A stretch of DNA of 7,034 nt from Synergistaceae bacterium. Lineage in GTDB: Bacteria; Synergistota; Synergistia; Synergistales; Aminobacteriaceae. The DNA lies in the NCBI GenBank assembly GCA_017458545.1, contig JAFTBA010000083.1:1-7034 (forward strand). Direction: 5' to 3'. The translations under genes and the position numbers were made by a program. Below, one piece after another: positions 1 through 5,966 of the stretch. Within the stretch, counting starts at the first letter, position 1, and each line of letters begins with the position of its first letter. The notes beneath the pieces were generated by a model. The model saw nothing but the letters and a program-made list of their open reading frames with translations. It did no database searches and was not told the DNA's origin.

Positions 1-20
1 ACTTTCATTACGGAGCTGTT

Positions 21-35
21 AATTTTCTGAGACTG
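21..35. promoter_or_regulatory. CodY-box-like sequence (weak candidate)
   Basis: AATTTTCTGAGACTG matches the published CodY consensus AATTTTCWGAAAATT at 12 of 15 positions, including the first ten. It lies immediately past the last tRNA and overlaps its CCA end, upstream of whatever gene follows off the left edge. The AT-rich motif could easily occur by chance, so this is only a candidate operator. The rest of positions 1-33 shows nothing else recognisable. Confidence 0.2.
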
Positions 36-109
36 GAGCCGATTTTCGGATTTGAACCGAAGACCCCATCCTTACCATGGATGTGCTCTGCCGGCTGAGC
101 TAAATCGGC
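34..109 (-). tRNA. tRNA-Thr (anticodon GGU)
   Basis: A 76-nt cloverleaf read on the minus strand. The acceptor stem GCCGATT/AATCGGC is fully paired, with discriminator U and an encoded CCA. The D-stem is GCTC/GAGC. The anticodon stem CATCC/GGATG closes the loop ATGGTAA, giving anticodon GGU (reads ACC/ACU). The T-arm is TTCGG-TTCAAAT-CCGAA. It is the last gene of the Thr-Tyr-Thr cluster, only 11 nt beyond tRNA-Tyr, so it is almost certainly processed from the same precursor. In many bacteria the equivalent tRNA precedes a tuf gene, which would lie off the left edge. Confidence 0.96.
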
Positions 110-120
110 TTTTTGTTAAA

Positions 121-206
121 TGGTGGCGGAACATGGGTTCGAACCATGGTAGACTCCCGTCGACAGATTTACAGTCTGTTGCCATTGACCACTCGGCCAT
201 TCCGCC
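121..206 (-). tRNA. tRNA-Tyr (anticodon GUA)
   Basis: An 86-nt class II tRNA on the minus strand. The acceptor GGCGGAA pairs with TTCCGCC, followed by discriminator A and an encoded CCA. The anticodon stem ACAGA/TCTGT encloses loop CTGTAAA, giving anticodon GUA. A long variable arm (GAC-GGGA-GTC hairpin) separates it from T-arm CATGG-TTCGAAC-CCATG; this long arm is normal for bacterial tRNA-Tyr. It is the middle gene of the three-tRNA cluster, 29 nt downstream of tRNA-Thr(UGU). Confidence 0.97.
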
Positions 207-235
207 ATTTGTTTTTGCTGTTGATGCTTAGTCGA

Positions 236-311
236 TGGAGCCGGCGAGGGGATTTGAACCTCCGACCTGCTGATTACAAGTCAGCTGCTCTGCCAGCTGA
301 GCTACACCGGC
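236..311 (-). tRNA. tRNA-Thr (anticodon UGU)
   Basis: A 76-nt cloverleaf on the minus strand with encoded CCA and discriminator U. The anticodon stem GCTGA/TCAGC encloses loop CTTGTAA, giving anticodon UGU (reads ACA/ACG). The D-stem GCTC/GAGC is intact. The acceptor GCCGGTG/CGCCGGC contains one U-G wobble, and the T-stem GGAGG/CCCCT has one A-C mismatch plus one G-U pair, so the 3' half looks slightly degraded but probably still folds. It is the first gene of the cluster, with the strong promoter at 327-355 directly upstream. Confidence 0.94.
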
Positions 312-326
312 CTCAACGAGTCAAGC

Positions 327-355
327 ATTTTACAGGTCAACATTAATTCTGTCAA
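327..355 (-). promoter_or_regulatory. Sigma-70-type promoter of the tRNA cluster
   Basis: On the minus strand, TTGACA (350-355, perfect -35) is followed after exactly 17 bp by TAAAAT (327-332, five of six -10 bases). Predicted transcription start is about position 320, giving a leader of only some nine nt before the mature 5' end of tRNA-Thr(UGU). It lies in the 55-bp gap after codY, so the tRNAs are likely transcribed independently of the protease operon. No terminator is visible between codY and the tRNAs, so read-through is also possible. Confidence 0.85.
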
Positions 356-366
356 GCAATAATCTC

Positions 367-1179
367 TCAATCAGCCCCTCTCGGATTATCAAGATATTCA
401 AGCAGCAAAGGACTCAATATCTTTATATACGTCCCTTTCATTCCCAAACTGCGGCTCTCAATCAATCCTGCGCTCTCAAGTTTACGCAGTGCGTTGACAA
501 TTACGCTCCTCGTTACTCCAACCCTGTCGGCAACCCTTGAAGCTATTGCGACACCTTCAGGGCCTTTGATTTCGGCAATGATGTGCTTTATGCTCTCAAG
601 CTCCGAGTACGATAACGCCCTCATCGCCATCTGAACGCTCAATCTGCTTCTTGCTGTTTCCTCAAGGACTTTGGCGCGTTCGTTGAGGATTTCGATACCT
701 GCCAGCATACCTAAGTATTCAGCCAACAGCACGTCTTCAACGTTAAACGGCACTTTCTCGCGCACAAGCATAATCGTTCCAAGCCTCTCGGCACTAGCTC
801 CGATTATGGGAACGTACATCAAATGCTTCTCAGGTTTCACGCCGTCATAATCATCATCGAACAAAGGCGCGTCCTCGTCATGTATTTCCGAATCTCTGCA
901 CCTGTTCATTCTGATTACGAACTCATCGGGCATAACTCCGTCCATGAAACTTTCGGATAACGCTTTCGATGTGTAATCAGGCAGCCAGTGATACCCCATG
1001 AGTCTCCCGGATTTGTCAACAATGTAAACATTAGCCGTTGAAAATTCCGAGAGCATTTCAGCAAGATGATAATAATTCAGCGGTTCACCCTCGCGTTTCG
1101 ACTGGAACGCACGTCCTACCCTTCTTGTCTTCGTCAGAAGCTCATTCAATGCTCCGTCTTCCGTAAACATTTCATTCAT
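367..1179 (-). CDS. codY: GTP- and branched-chain amino acid-sensing global repressor CodY
   Basis: A 270-residue DNA-binding regulator. In the known family CodY represses nutrient-scavenging genes when GTP and isoleucine, leucine or valine are plentiful. The N-terminal GAF domain spans roughly residues 10-165 (VPIIG at 123-127, ERLG at 131-134), followed by a helical linker with the family motif ALSYSELE (about 188-195). The C-terminal winged helix-turn-helix (about 198-257) is nearly identical to the family signature: ASRVADRVGVTRSVIVNALR, then ESRSLGMKGT. It is slightly longer than the 259-residue B. subtilis protein because of an N-terminal extension and a loop insertion. ATG at 1179 is chosen because TAGGAGGTG lies 10 nt upstream, overlapping the hslU stop codon, so translation is probably coupled. 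The pocket arginine of B. subtilis (R61) aligns here with Ala73. The hslVU-codY order matches Bacillus. Confidence 0.96.
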   Translation of the reverse strand: MNEMFTEDGALNELLTKTRRVGRAFQSKREGEPLNYYHLAEMLSEFSTANVYIVDKSGRLMGYHWLPDYTSKALSESFMDGVMPDEFVIRMNRCRDSEIHDEDAPLFDDDYDGVKPEKHLMYVPIIGASAERLGTIMLVREKVPFNVEDVLLAEYLGMLAGIEILNERAKVLEETARSRLSVQMAMRALSYSELESIKHIIAEIKGPEGVAIASRVADRVGVTRSVIVNALRKLESAGLIESRSLGMKGTYIKILSPLLLEYLDNPRGAD

Positions 1180-1193
1180 GATTCATACACCTC

Positions 1194-2618
1194 CTATAAC
1201 AGGTAACGCCTTATATCTCTGTTTTCGACAAGGCTGCTTAATTTTTCCTTGACAGTTTCAGCAGTGATTTCGATTTTCTCAGTGTCCATGTCGGAAACGC
1301 TGAAGCTGATTTCCTCAAGTAACTGCTCCATCATGGTATGAAGTCTTCTTGCACCGATGTCTTCCATTTCGGAGTTCATTTTGTGGGCAAGACGCGCTAT
1401 TTCCTGAGTGGCCTCGTCAGTAAACGAAAGCTCAGTACCTTCAGTTGAGATTAACGCCTTGTACTGACGGATTAAACTGTTCTCAGGCTCAGTGAGAATC
1501 CTCTGCAAATTTTCAATCGTCAACGGCTCAAGTTCAACGCGAATCGGAAAACGTCCCTGTAATTCAGGGATTAAGTCCGACGGTTTAACTCCGCTGAACG
1601 CACCTGCCGCTATGAAAAGTATATGGTCAGTCCTCACAGGGCCGTAACGCGTCTGAACCACTGAGCCCTCAACTATAGGCAGCAAATCCCTCTGAACACC
1701 CTCGCGGCTAACGTCAGGGCCGTGAGAGCTTCCGCCTTTAACAACAACTTTGTCGATCTCATCGAGGAAAACTATACCGTCCTCCTGAGCGAGGTCTAAC
1801 GCTTCTTTAGCCATAGCATCAGAGTCGATTAACTTTTCTGCTTCTTCCTGCTGAAGAATGCGGAGGGCTTCTTTAACTTTCATGCTGCGTTTTTTGGTTT
1901 TCTTGGGCATAATGCCTCCGAGCATTTCGTTGATGTTAATGCCCATACCCATTATGTCCATACCTGGTGCTCCGAAGACTGAAATCGGTGATGTGCTGTC
2001 ATTCACTTCAATTTCAACGTCTTTATCATCGAGTTTGCCCTCACGCATCATTTTGAGGAAACGTTTGCGGGTTCTCTCGTTTCTTTCTTCTTCGAGAGCT
2101 GCTTCTTTAGGGTCTTCTTCTTTGTTATCGTCCTCTTCCTTGTTCCCGGTAAACGCTTTCATGAAATCGGGCATTGAGAATTTTCTCTCACGTTTGGGCA
2201 GCATTGCATCGAGTAATCTCTGTTCTGCTTTCTCAAGCGCAGGTGTCTGAACTTCCTCAATCATTCGTTTGCGTACCATTGAGACAGCGAACTCGGTGAG
2301 GTCTCTGATGATTGTCTCAACATCTCGCCCTACGTAGCCGACTTCCGTGAACTTAGTTGCTTCGACTTTAACGAAGGGGGCATTTGAGAGGGTAGCGAGT
2401 CTGCGTGCGATTTCAGTTTTACCGACACCTGTAGGGCCGACCATGAGAATATTTTTGGGCATAATCTCATGGGCAATTTCGGGGGGTAAAGCTCTTCTGC
2501 GTATTCTGTTTCTGAGAGCTATGGCTACTGAACGTTTTGCCTTGTCCTGACCGACTATGTATCTGTTGAGATGTTCGATTATTTTTGCCGGTGTTAATTC
2601 TGAATTAAGTTTACTCAT
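1194..2618 (-). CDS. hslU: ATP-dependent unfoldase subunit HslU (ClpY)
   Basis: A 474-residue AAA+ ATPase that forms hexameric rings, unfolds substrates and feeds them to the HslV peptidase in the cytoplasm. Numbered from the chosen start, it shows Walker A GPTGVGKT (61-68), the pore-loop motif GYVGRD (94-99), a charged I-domain insertion (about 110-245, rich in Glu/Lys and Met/Gly-Met patches), Walker B VFLDEIDK (283-290) and the sensor-2 arginine region GARRLHT (432-438). The C-terminus RRYLL is the conserved tail that docks into HslV. Length fits Bacillus HslU (about 467). ATG at 2618 is chosen because it overlaps the hslV stop as ATGA and the protein then begins MSKLNSELTP, as expected. 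The frame stays open upstream to an ATG at 2666, but those 16 extra residues are hslV sequence in another frame. Only a weak AAAGA precedes it, consistent with translational coupling to hslV. Confidence 0.97.
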   Translation of the reverse strand: MSKLNSELTPAKIIEHLNRYIVGQDKAKRSVAIALRNRIRRRALPPEIAHEIMPKNILMVGPTGVGKTEIARRLATLSNAPFVKVEATKFTEVGYVGRDVETIIRDLTEFAVSMVRKRMIEEVQTPALEKAEQRLLDAMLPKRERKFSMPDFMKAFTGNKEEDDNKEEDPKEAALEEERNERTRKRFLKMMREGKLDDKDVEIEVNDSTSPISVFGAPGMDIMGMGININEMLGGIMPKKTKKRSMKVKEALRILQQEEAEKLIDSDAMAKEALDLAQEDGIVFLDEIDKVVVKGGSSHGPDVSREGVQRDLLPIVEGSVVQTRYGPVRTDHILFIAAGAFSGVKPSDLIPELQGRFPIRVELEPLTIENLQRILTEPENSLIRQYKALISTEGTELSFTDEATQEIARLAHKMNSEMEDIGARRLHTMMEQLLEEISFSVSDMDTEKIEITAETVKEKLSSLVENRDIRRYLL

Positions 2619-3169
2619 TCTTTGTCTAAAACCTCGACTATTATATGATTGTTGGTGTAAATACATATTTCCGATGCAAGCTCTATTGAACGTCTTGCAA
2701 TATCTTCGGGTTTCATGTCAGTTGCTTCGCTTAAAGCCCTTGCAGCAGCCAATGCATAGCCTGAGCCTGAACCTATTGATGCTGCGTTTCCTTCAGGTTC
2801 GAGAACATCGCCTGCACCGCTGAGTAGGAGAGTCATTTCTGTGTTAGCTGCTAACATCATGGCTTCGAGCCGTCTGAGGGCTTTATCGAGCCTCCATTCG
2901 CGGACGAGTTTAACCGCACCGCGCATGAGGTCGCCTTTTTCCTGTTCGAGGCAGTCCTCGAATTTCTCAAGCAGTGTCATAGCGTCAGCCGTTGAACCTG
3001 CGAAACCTGTTAATATTTTTCCGCCTAACAGGGTACGGACTTTCCTTGCACCTGACTTAATGACCTGTGATCCTAATGTTACCTGACCGTCACCGGCCAT
3101 AGCAACGCGCGAACCTTTACGAACGCATACTATTGTAGTTCCGTTAAACAGTGTTATCATTCCCTTCAT
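2615..3169 (-). CDS. hslV: ATP-dependent protease peptidase subunit HslV (ClpQ)
   Basis: The proteolytic subunit of HslUV, a proteasome beta-type N-terminal threonine hydrolase forming a double hexamer. Numbered from ATG 3169, a short propeptide ending FNG precedes catalytic Thr11 (GTTIVCVRKG). The other active-site residues are in place: Asp27 in AGDGQ, Lys43 in ARKV and Ser134 in IGSGS. The remaining family motifs GFAGSTADA and ICIYTNN are present. Bacillus ClpQ uses an N-terminal serine instead, so this one is of the commoner threonine type. The start is uncertain: ATG 3169 has no ribosome binding site, ATG 3160 directly abuts GAAGGGA, and CTG 3151 sits 9 nt after AAGGGA and would give the compact propeptide MFNG seen in many homologues. 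All three choices yield the same mature enzyme. The promoter at 3182-3209 lies just upstream. Confidence 0.96.
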   Translation of the reverse strand: MKGMITLFNGTTIVCVRKGSRVAMAGDGQVTLGSQVIKSGARKVRTLLGGKILTGFAGSTADAMTLLEKFEDCLEQEKGDLMRGAVKLVREWRLDKALRRLEAMMLAANTEMTLLLSGAGDVLEPEGNAASIGSGSGYALAAARALSEATDMKPEDIARRSIELASEICIYTNNHIIVEVLDKE

Positions 3170-3181
3170 ATACGAAGGTAT

Positions 3182-3209
3182 ATTATCTCATTTGCAATTA
3201 TTTTGTGAA
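3182..3209 (-). promoter_or_regulatory. Candidate promoter of hslV-hslU-codY
   Basis: On the minus strand, TTCACA (3204-3209, five of six -35 bases) is followed after 16 bp by GATAAT (3182-3187, five of six -10 bases). The predicted start near 3175 leaves only about six nt before ATG 3169, which argues that translation really begins at 3160 or 3151. It is the only good promoter-like pair in the divergent gap. Confidence 0.55.
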
Positions 3210-3250
3210 TATACAGGATAAATTAAAATTTTGTGAGGAGTAATGACGAT

Positions 3251-3421
3251 ATGATTAACCCCGAAAAGATTTTCCCTTTATCTGATTCTAACAGTTTAAC
3301 ATACATTAAGCCCACTATAACGAGGCCGAATATTATTGTCGGTGAATTTCCGTATTACAGCGGCCGTGATTTTGAGAGACATGCTACACAACACTATGAG
3401 TTTATCGGAGAAAAGCTGTAA
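3251..3421 (+). pseudogene. Truncated Vat/CatB-type xenobiotic acetyltransferase, N-terminal remnant
   Basis: Only 56 codons survive, reading MINPEKIFPL at the start and HYEFIGEKL at the end. This resembles the N-terminus of hexapeptide-repeat xenobiotic acetyltransferases (streptogramin Vat and CatB-like chloramphenicol enzymes), where a segment like NPNIIVGEYTYY and then HYEFIGDKL leads into the left-handed beta-helix. Here TAA follows the Leu directly, so the whole catalytic helix (normally some 150 further residues) is absent, and none of the three frames after it resumes the family sequence. The start is ATG 3251, preceded at 10 nt by GAGGAG (3235-3240); an in-frame GTG at 3233 lies upstream of that site and is unlikely. 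It is the only plus-strand gene, divergent from hslV, and runs into a terminator about 45 bp later. It is probably a deletion remnant with no acetyltransferase activity, though it may still be translated. Confidence 0.75.
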
Positions 3422-3457
3422 TTTATTCATGAAAAGATTATTATGATGCAACAATGC

Positions 3458-3501
3458 AAAAAATTAATCCCATGGTCATAAGTCGGCCAAGGGATTTTTT
3501 T
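3458..3501. terminator. Bidirectional rho-independent terminator
   Basis: AATCCCATGG (3466-3475) pairs with CCAAGGGATT (3487-3496) with one A-A mismatch and an 11-nt loop. On the plus strand it ends in a run of seven T (3495-3501). On the minus strand it is followed by six T (complement of 3458-3463). It can therefore end both the acetyltransferase remnant and the convergent reductase operon, whose last stop codon is only 10 bp away. Confidence 0.85.
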
Positions 3502-3510
3502 ATACTTAAC

Positions 3511-4347
3511 TTAGTGTGTAGCTTTGAGATACTGCAAATCTCCGTACCAATATGACGCTGTTGTACCTCCGTCAATAAGAAAATCGCTCCCTGTAATCCA
3601 TTTCCCTCTGCTGCTCATAAGAAATTCGGCCAAGTCCCCAACCTCATCAGGTGTTCCTGCTCTCCCTGCAGGGCAAAGCCTGAGCATTTTCAGGTAACCC
3701 TCTGCTCTAGGCCCGTGAAGTTCATCGTTAGCTAATGGCGTTATGATTATTCCGGGACTGATTGAGTTTATTGTCGCACCGCGTTTGCCCCAGCGAGTCG
3801 CCTCATACATGACTCTGAGAACGTTACAGCGTTTCGAGTACTGATACGCTTTCAGTGTGTCAGTGATTGCCGCTATGAACGGGAGCGTCAGTAATTCCTC
3901 AGTCGGTGATGCTGCGAGCTGAGTGTTCTGTTCCTCAGTCAATGCGCCTAACCTGTGCCCTGACTGCGAGGAGATTACCACCCCCGCCCCTCCGTCAGTA
4001 ATAATCTTCCCGAACTCCTCAAGCAGCACAGCAGTCCCGTACAAGTCAACCCTCAATATATCCTTCACTGATGCCTGAGACGGTGAAACACCTGCGGCAT
4101 TGATGAGATTTTTCACAGCCCCGAAACTTACAGCGTGTTCAATCAGTCTCATAATATCATCGCGCGAACCCAAGTTTACCGCAATCGTACTGGTCTCAAA
4201 TCCTGCGTCCTCAAGAATCTTAGCAGCCTTCTCAGCGTTCTCAATCCTCAGATCAGCAAGCACTATATGTTTTCCTGCACCTATCCTCCGTGCTATTGCC
4301 TGACCTATTGAACCTGTACCCAAAAGCACAGCTATTTCCTTTGCCAT
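3511..4347 (-). CDS. Short-chain dehydrogenase/reductase (SDR), NAD(P)-dependent
   Basis: A 278-residue cytoplasmic Rossmann-fold oxidoreductase, predicted to interconvert an alcohol and a carbonyl. The nucleotide-binding loop is GTGSIG (residues 10-15), spaced GxGxxG rather than the usual TGxxxGxG, and Asp32 ends beta-2 (ADLR). NAAG is at 83-86 and the catalytic serine region SSQSG at 126-130. The YxxxK pair is Tyr168 and Lys172 (AYQYSK), and SPGIIITP (197-204) and a C-terminal DGG complete the fold. About 35 residues are inserted between the serine and the tyrosine, shared with a recognisable SDR subfamily whose substrate is not established. It is the last gene of a three-gene operon: 3 nt after the acetyltransferase, with ribosome binding site AGAGGTG eight or so nt upstream and overlapping that gene's stop. 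The bidirectional terminator follows. The family call is firm; the substrate is unknown. Confidence 0.92.
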   Translation of the reverse strand: MAKEIAVLLGTGSIGQAIARRIGAGKHIVLADLRIENAEKAAKILEDAGFETSTIAVNLGSRDDIMRLIEHAVSFGAVKNLINAAGVSPSQASVKDILRVDLYGTAVLLEEFGKIITDGGAGVVISSQSGHRLGALTEEQNTQLAASPTEELLTLPFIAAITDTLKAYQYSKRCNVLRVMYEATRWGKRGATINSISPGIIITPLANDELHGPRAEGYLKMLRLCPAGRAGTPDEVGDLAEFLMSSRGKWITGSDFLIDGGTTASYWYGDLQYLKATH

Positions 4348-4350
4348 TTT

Positions 4351-4905
4351 CTACACCTCTTTCACTATTTTCGCAGGTACACCGACAGCAACGCAGTTAT
4401 CAGGGACATCATGAGTAACAACTGACCCAGTACCCACAATAGCATTCTCGCCTATCGTTACGCCCGGCAAAATATTTACCCTTGCACCTATCCATGCGTT
4501 GCGTTTGATGTGAATCGTTTTCGTCATTATCACCCTGATGTTGTGAGGCTCATGGTTGACAGTGAACAGTCCGACTTCAGGCCCTAACATAACACCGTCT
4601 TCAATTATGATTGTGCCGATTGACATAGCTGTTAGGCCGTGATTAGCGAAAACGTTTTTGCCTAATCTGAAACAGCACCCTATATCTATCTGGAACGGAG
4701 GAGTGATGAACGAATTTTCGGGAAGGTTACCGCAGAACAGTTCGCGCTCAAGAGTTATGATACTCTCTCTGTCGTCAGGGTCTGTGCTGTTAATCTTCCA
4801 GCAAAGATGACGGCAGCGTTTCATTTCGCCGTGAGCCTGCCTGAGATATTCGGGGTCTCTTATGTCGTAACTCCTGCCATTACGTAAATCGTCAAATACG
4901 CTCAT
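4351..4905 (-). CDS. Maltose/galactoside O-acetyltransferase-like hexapeptide acetyltransferase
   Basis: A 184-residue acyltransferase of the LacA/Maa/NodL type, which transfers acetyl from acetyl-CoA to a sugar hydroxyl. The N-terminal helical segment (residues 1-55) is followed by a left-handed beta-helix of hexapeptide repeats (about 70-180) with typical steps such as IGTIII, IGARVN, LPGVTI and IGENAIVGTGSVV. FANHG (86-90) and TVNHEPH (115-121) carry the active-site Asn/His positions; His118 is the likely catalytic base by analogy with LacA His115. The C-terminus VGVPAKIVKEV is standard. Length is normal for the family. The ATG at 4905 lies 2 nt after the upstream reductase stop and has no clear ribosome binding site, so it probably depends on translational coupling. 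The natural acceptor cannot be told from sequence; sugar-acetyltransferase annotations in this family are often generic. Confidence 0.92.
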   Translation of the reverse strand: MSVFDDLRNGRSYDIRDPEYLRQAHGEMKRCRHLCWKINSTDPDDRESIITLERELFCGNLPENSFITPPFQIDIGCCFRLGKNVFANHGLTAMSIGTIIIEDGVMLGPEVGLFTVNHEPHNIRVIMTKTIHIKRNAWIGARVNILPGVTIGENAIVGTGSVVTHDVPDNCVAVGVPAKIVKEV

Positions 4906-4907
4906 GG

Positions 4908-5903
4908 TTAAAACGCGTGCTGTTTAGTGTGTGCAACGTAAGGTGCTTCGAGTGCTTTAATCTCGTCATCACTCAGCGTAATGTCAACAGCTGAAGCAGC
5001 TTCCTCAACATGCTTAACGCTCGTAGTACCTACAACCGGCGAGCAGATGAACGGTTTACTGAGCATCCATGCGAGAGCCTCCTGAGCCATTGAACGGCCA
5101 TGTTCCTTAGCGATACGCTCTAAGTTGTCGACAACAGCTTTATCCTGTTCGGCGGTCTTCTCCGTCCAGACTGCAGGTGATACAGCGTCAATCTTCGTTC
5201 TTGCTGTCTGAGTCCCCCAGCTGTGAGCACATCTTCCCCCTGCCAAAGGACTCCAAGGGTTAACGCCTACTTTCCTGTCCAAGCAGAGAGGCATCATTTC
5301 GTGTTCTTCCTCCCTGTAAATGAGGTTGTACTGGTTCTGCATAGTGATGAATTTCGTCCAGCCGTTACGCTCCGCAATGTTCTGTAACCTTTCGAACTGC
5401 CATGCGTCCATAGTACAAGCACCGATGTATCTTGCTTTGCCCGACTTCACAACGTCATGAAGTGCCTCCATGATTTCCTCCATAGGCGTGAAAGCATCGA
5501 GCCTGTGAATCTGGTAGAGGTCAACGTAATCGAGTCCGAGCCGTTTAAGGCTGTGATCTATTTCGGCCATGATATTTTTGCGTGAAGAACCGCCGCCGTT
5601 TGGTCTGCCGTTACGCATGTCGAAGTTTACTTTTGTTGCAACGACTATTTCATCACGGTTGAGATTGAACTCGCGGATTAACTTCCCCGTAATCTCCTCA
5701 CTGCTGCCGAGCTGATAGACGTTAGCGGTGTCGAAGAAGTTTATACCGAGTTCGACAGCCTTACGGAAGAGCGGTTTAGCGTCCTCAAACTCCATTGCCC
5801 AAGGGAACACGCCGTTTTCAGTTCCTGGTTTGCCGAAGCTCATCATTCCCAAACATATGCGTGATACATCAACGCCGCTGTTACCGAGTTTCACATACTT
5901 CAT
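4908..5903 (-). CDS. YajO-like aldo/keto reductase
   Basis: A 331-residue NADPH-dependent reductase with a (beta/alpha)8 barrel, cytoplasmic. The AKR catalytic tetrad is complete: Asp58 and Tyr63 in FFDTANVY, Lys91 in VVATKV and His133 in YQIHRLD. Recognisable YajO-type stretches are CLGMMSFG near the start, KARYIGACTM (146-155), QYNLIYREEE (191-200), NPWSPLAGGR (215-224) and a C-terminal SPVVGTT that binds the cofactor phosphate. The length matches E. coli YajO (324). ATG 5903 is supported by AAGGAG about 10 nt upstream. It is the first gene of the operon with the acetyltransferase and the SDR. The candidate promoter and two palindromes directly upstream suggest regulated expression. YajO acts on sugar-phosphate or aldehyde substrates in E. 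coli; the substrate here is unknown. Confidence 0.94.
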   Translation of the reverse strand: MKYVKLGNSGVDVSRICLGMMSFGKPGTENGVFPWAMEFEDAKPLFRKAVELGINFFDTANVYQLGSSEEITGKLIREFNLNRDEIVVATKVNFDMRNGRPNGGGSSRKNIMAEIDHSLKRLGLDYVDLYQIHRLDAFTPMEEIMEALHDVVKSGKARYIGACTMDAWQFERLQNIAERNGWTKFITMQNQYNLIYREEEHEMMPLCLDRKVGVNPWSPLAGGRCAHSWGTQTARTKIDAVSPAVWTEKTAEQDKAVVDNLERIAKEHGRSMAQEALAWMLSKPFICSPVVGTTSVKHVEEAASAVDITLSDDEIKALEAPYVAHTKQHAF

Positions 5904-5933
5904 CTGAAAATCTCTCCTTCAATGTGTTGTTGA

Positions 5934-5945
5934 GTTAATATTAAC
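5934..5945. promoter_or_regulatory. Perfect 12-bp palindrome over the -10 element, possible operator
   Basis: GTTAATATTAAC is its own reverse complement and covers the proposed -10 hexamer. A dimeric repressor bound here would block polymerase. AT-rich palindromes of this size do arise by chance, so binding is inferred only from placement. Confidence 0.4.
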
Positions 5946-5966
5946 GGAGAACAATAAAAATCTCAA
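5938..5966 (-). promoter_or_regulatory. Candidate promoter of the reductase-acetyltransferase-SDR operon
   Basis: On the minus strand, TTGAGA (5961-5966, five of six -35 bases) and TAATAT (5938-5943, four of six -10 bases) are 17 bp apart. The predicted start near 5931 leaves a leader of about 28 nt containing the AAGGAG ribosome binding site. The -10 element lies inside a perfect palindrome. Confidence 0.5.

Noticed and set aside
113..346. Plus-strand open frame of 77 codons
   Set aside because: It runs antisense across two tRNA genes and the tRNA promoter; its sequence is explained by them and it has no ribosome binding site.
1858..2250. Plus-strand open frame of 130 codons, Ser/Leu rich
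   Set aside because: It is the antisense of the charged I-domain of hslU; the low-complexity serine runs reflect Glu/Lys codons on the other strand.
2619..2666. Extended hslU start at 2666
   Set aside because: It would overlap 48 bp of hslV coding sequence and add residues foreign to the family; ATG 2618 overlapping the hslV stop is the usual arrangement.
2347..3086. Several plus-strand open frames (2347-2550, 2557-2823, 2841-3086)
   Set aside because: They are antisense shadows of hslU and hslV with no recognisable protein family.
3227..3241. Possible second CodY box upstream of the acetyltransferase remnant
   Set aside because: AATTTTGTGAGGAGT has four mismatches to the consensus, and part of it is simply the ribosome binding site.
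3170..3510. Insertion sequence ends or direct repeats flanking the acetyltransferase remnant
   Set aside because: I looked for terminal inverted repeats and target duplications around the remnant and saw none; only the terminator hairpin is repeated structure.
4100..4303. Plus-strand open frame of 67 codons inside the SDR gene
   Set aside because: Antisense shadow of a well-supported enzyme; no start signal or family resemblance.
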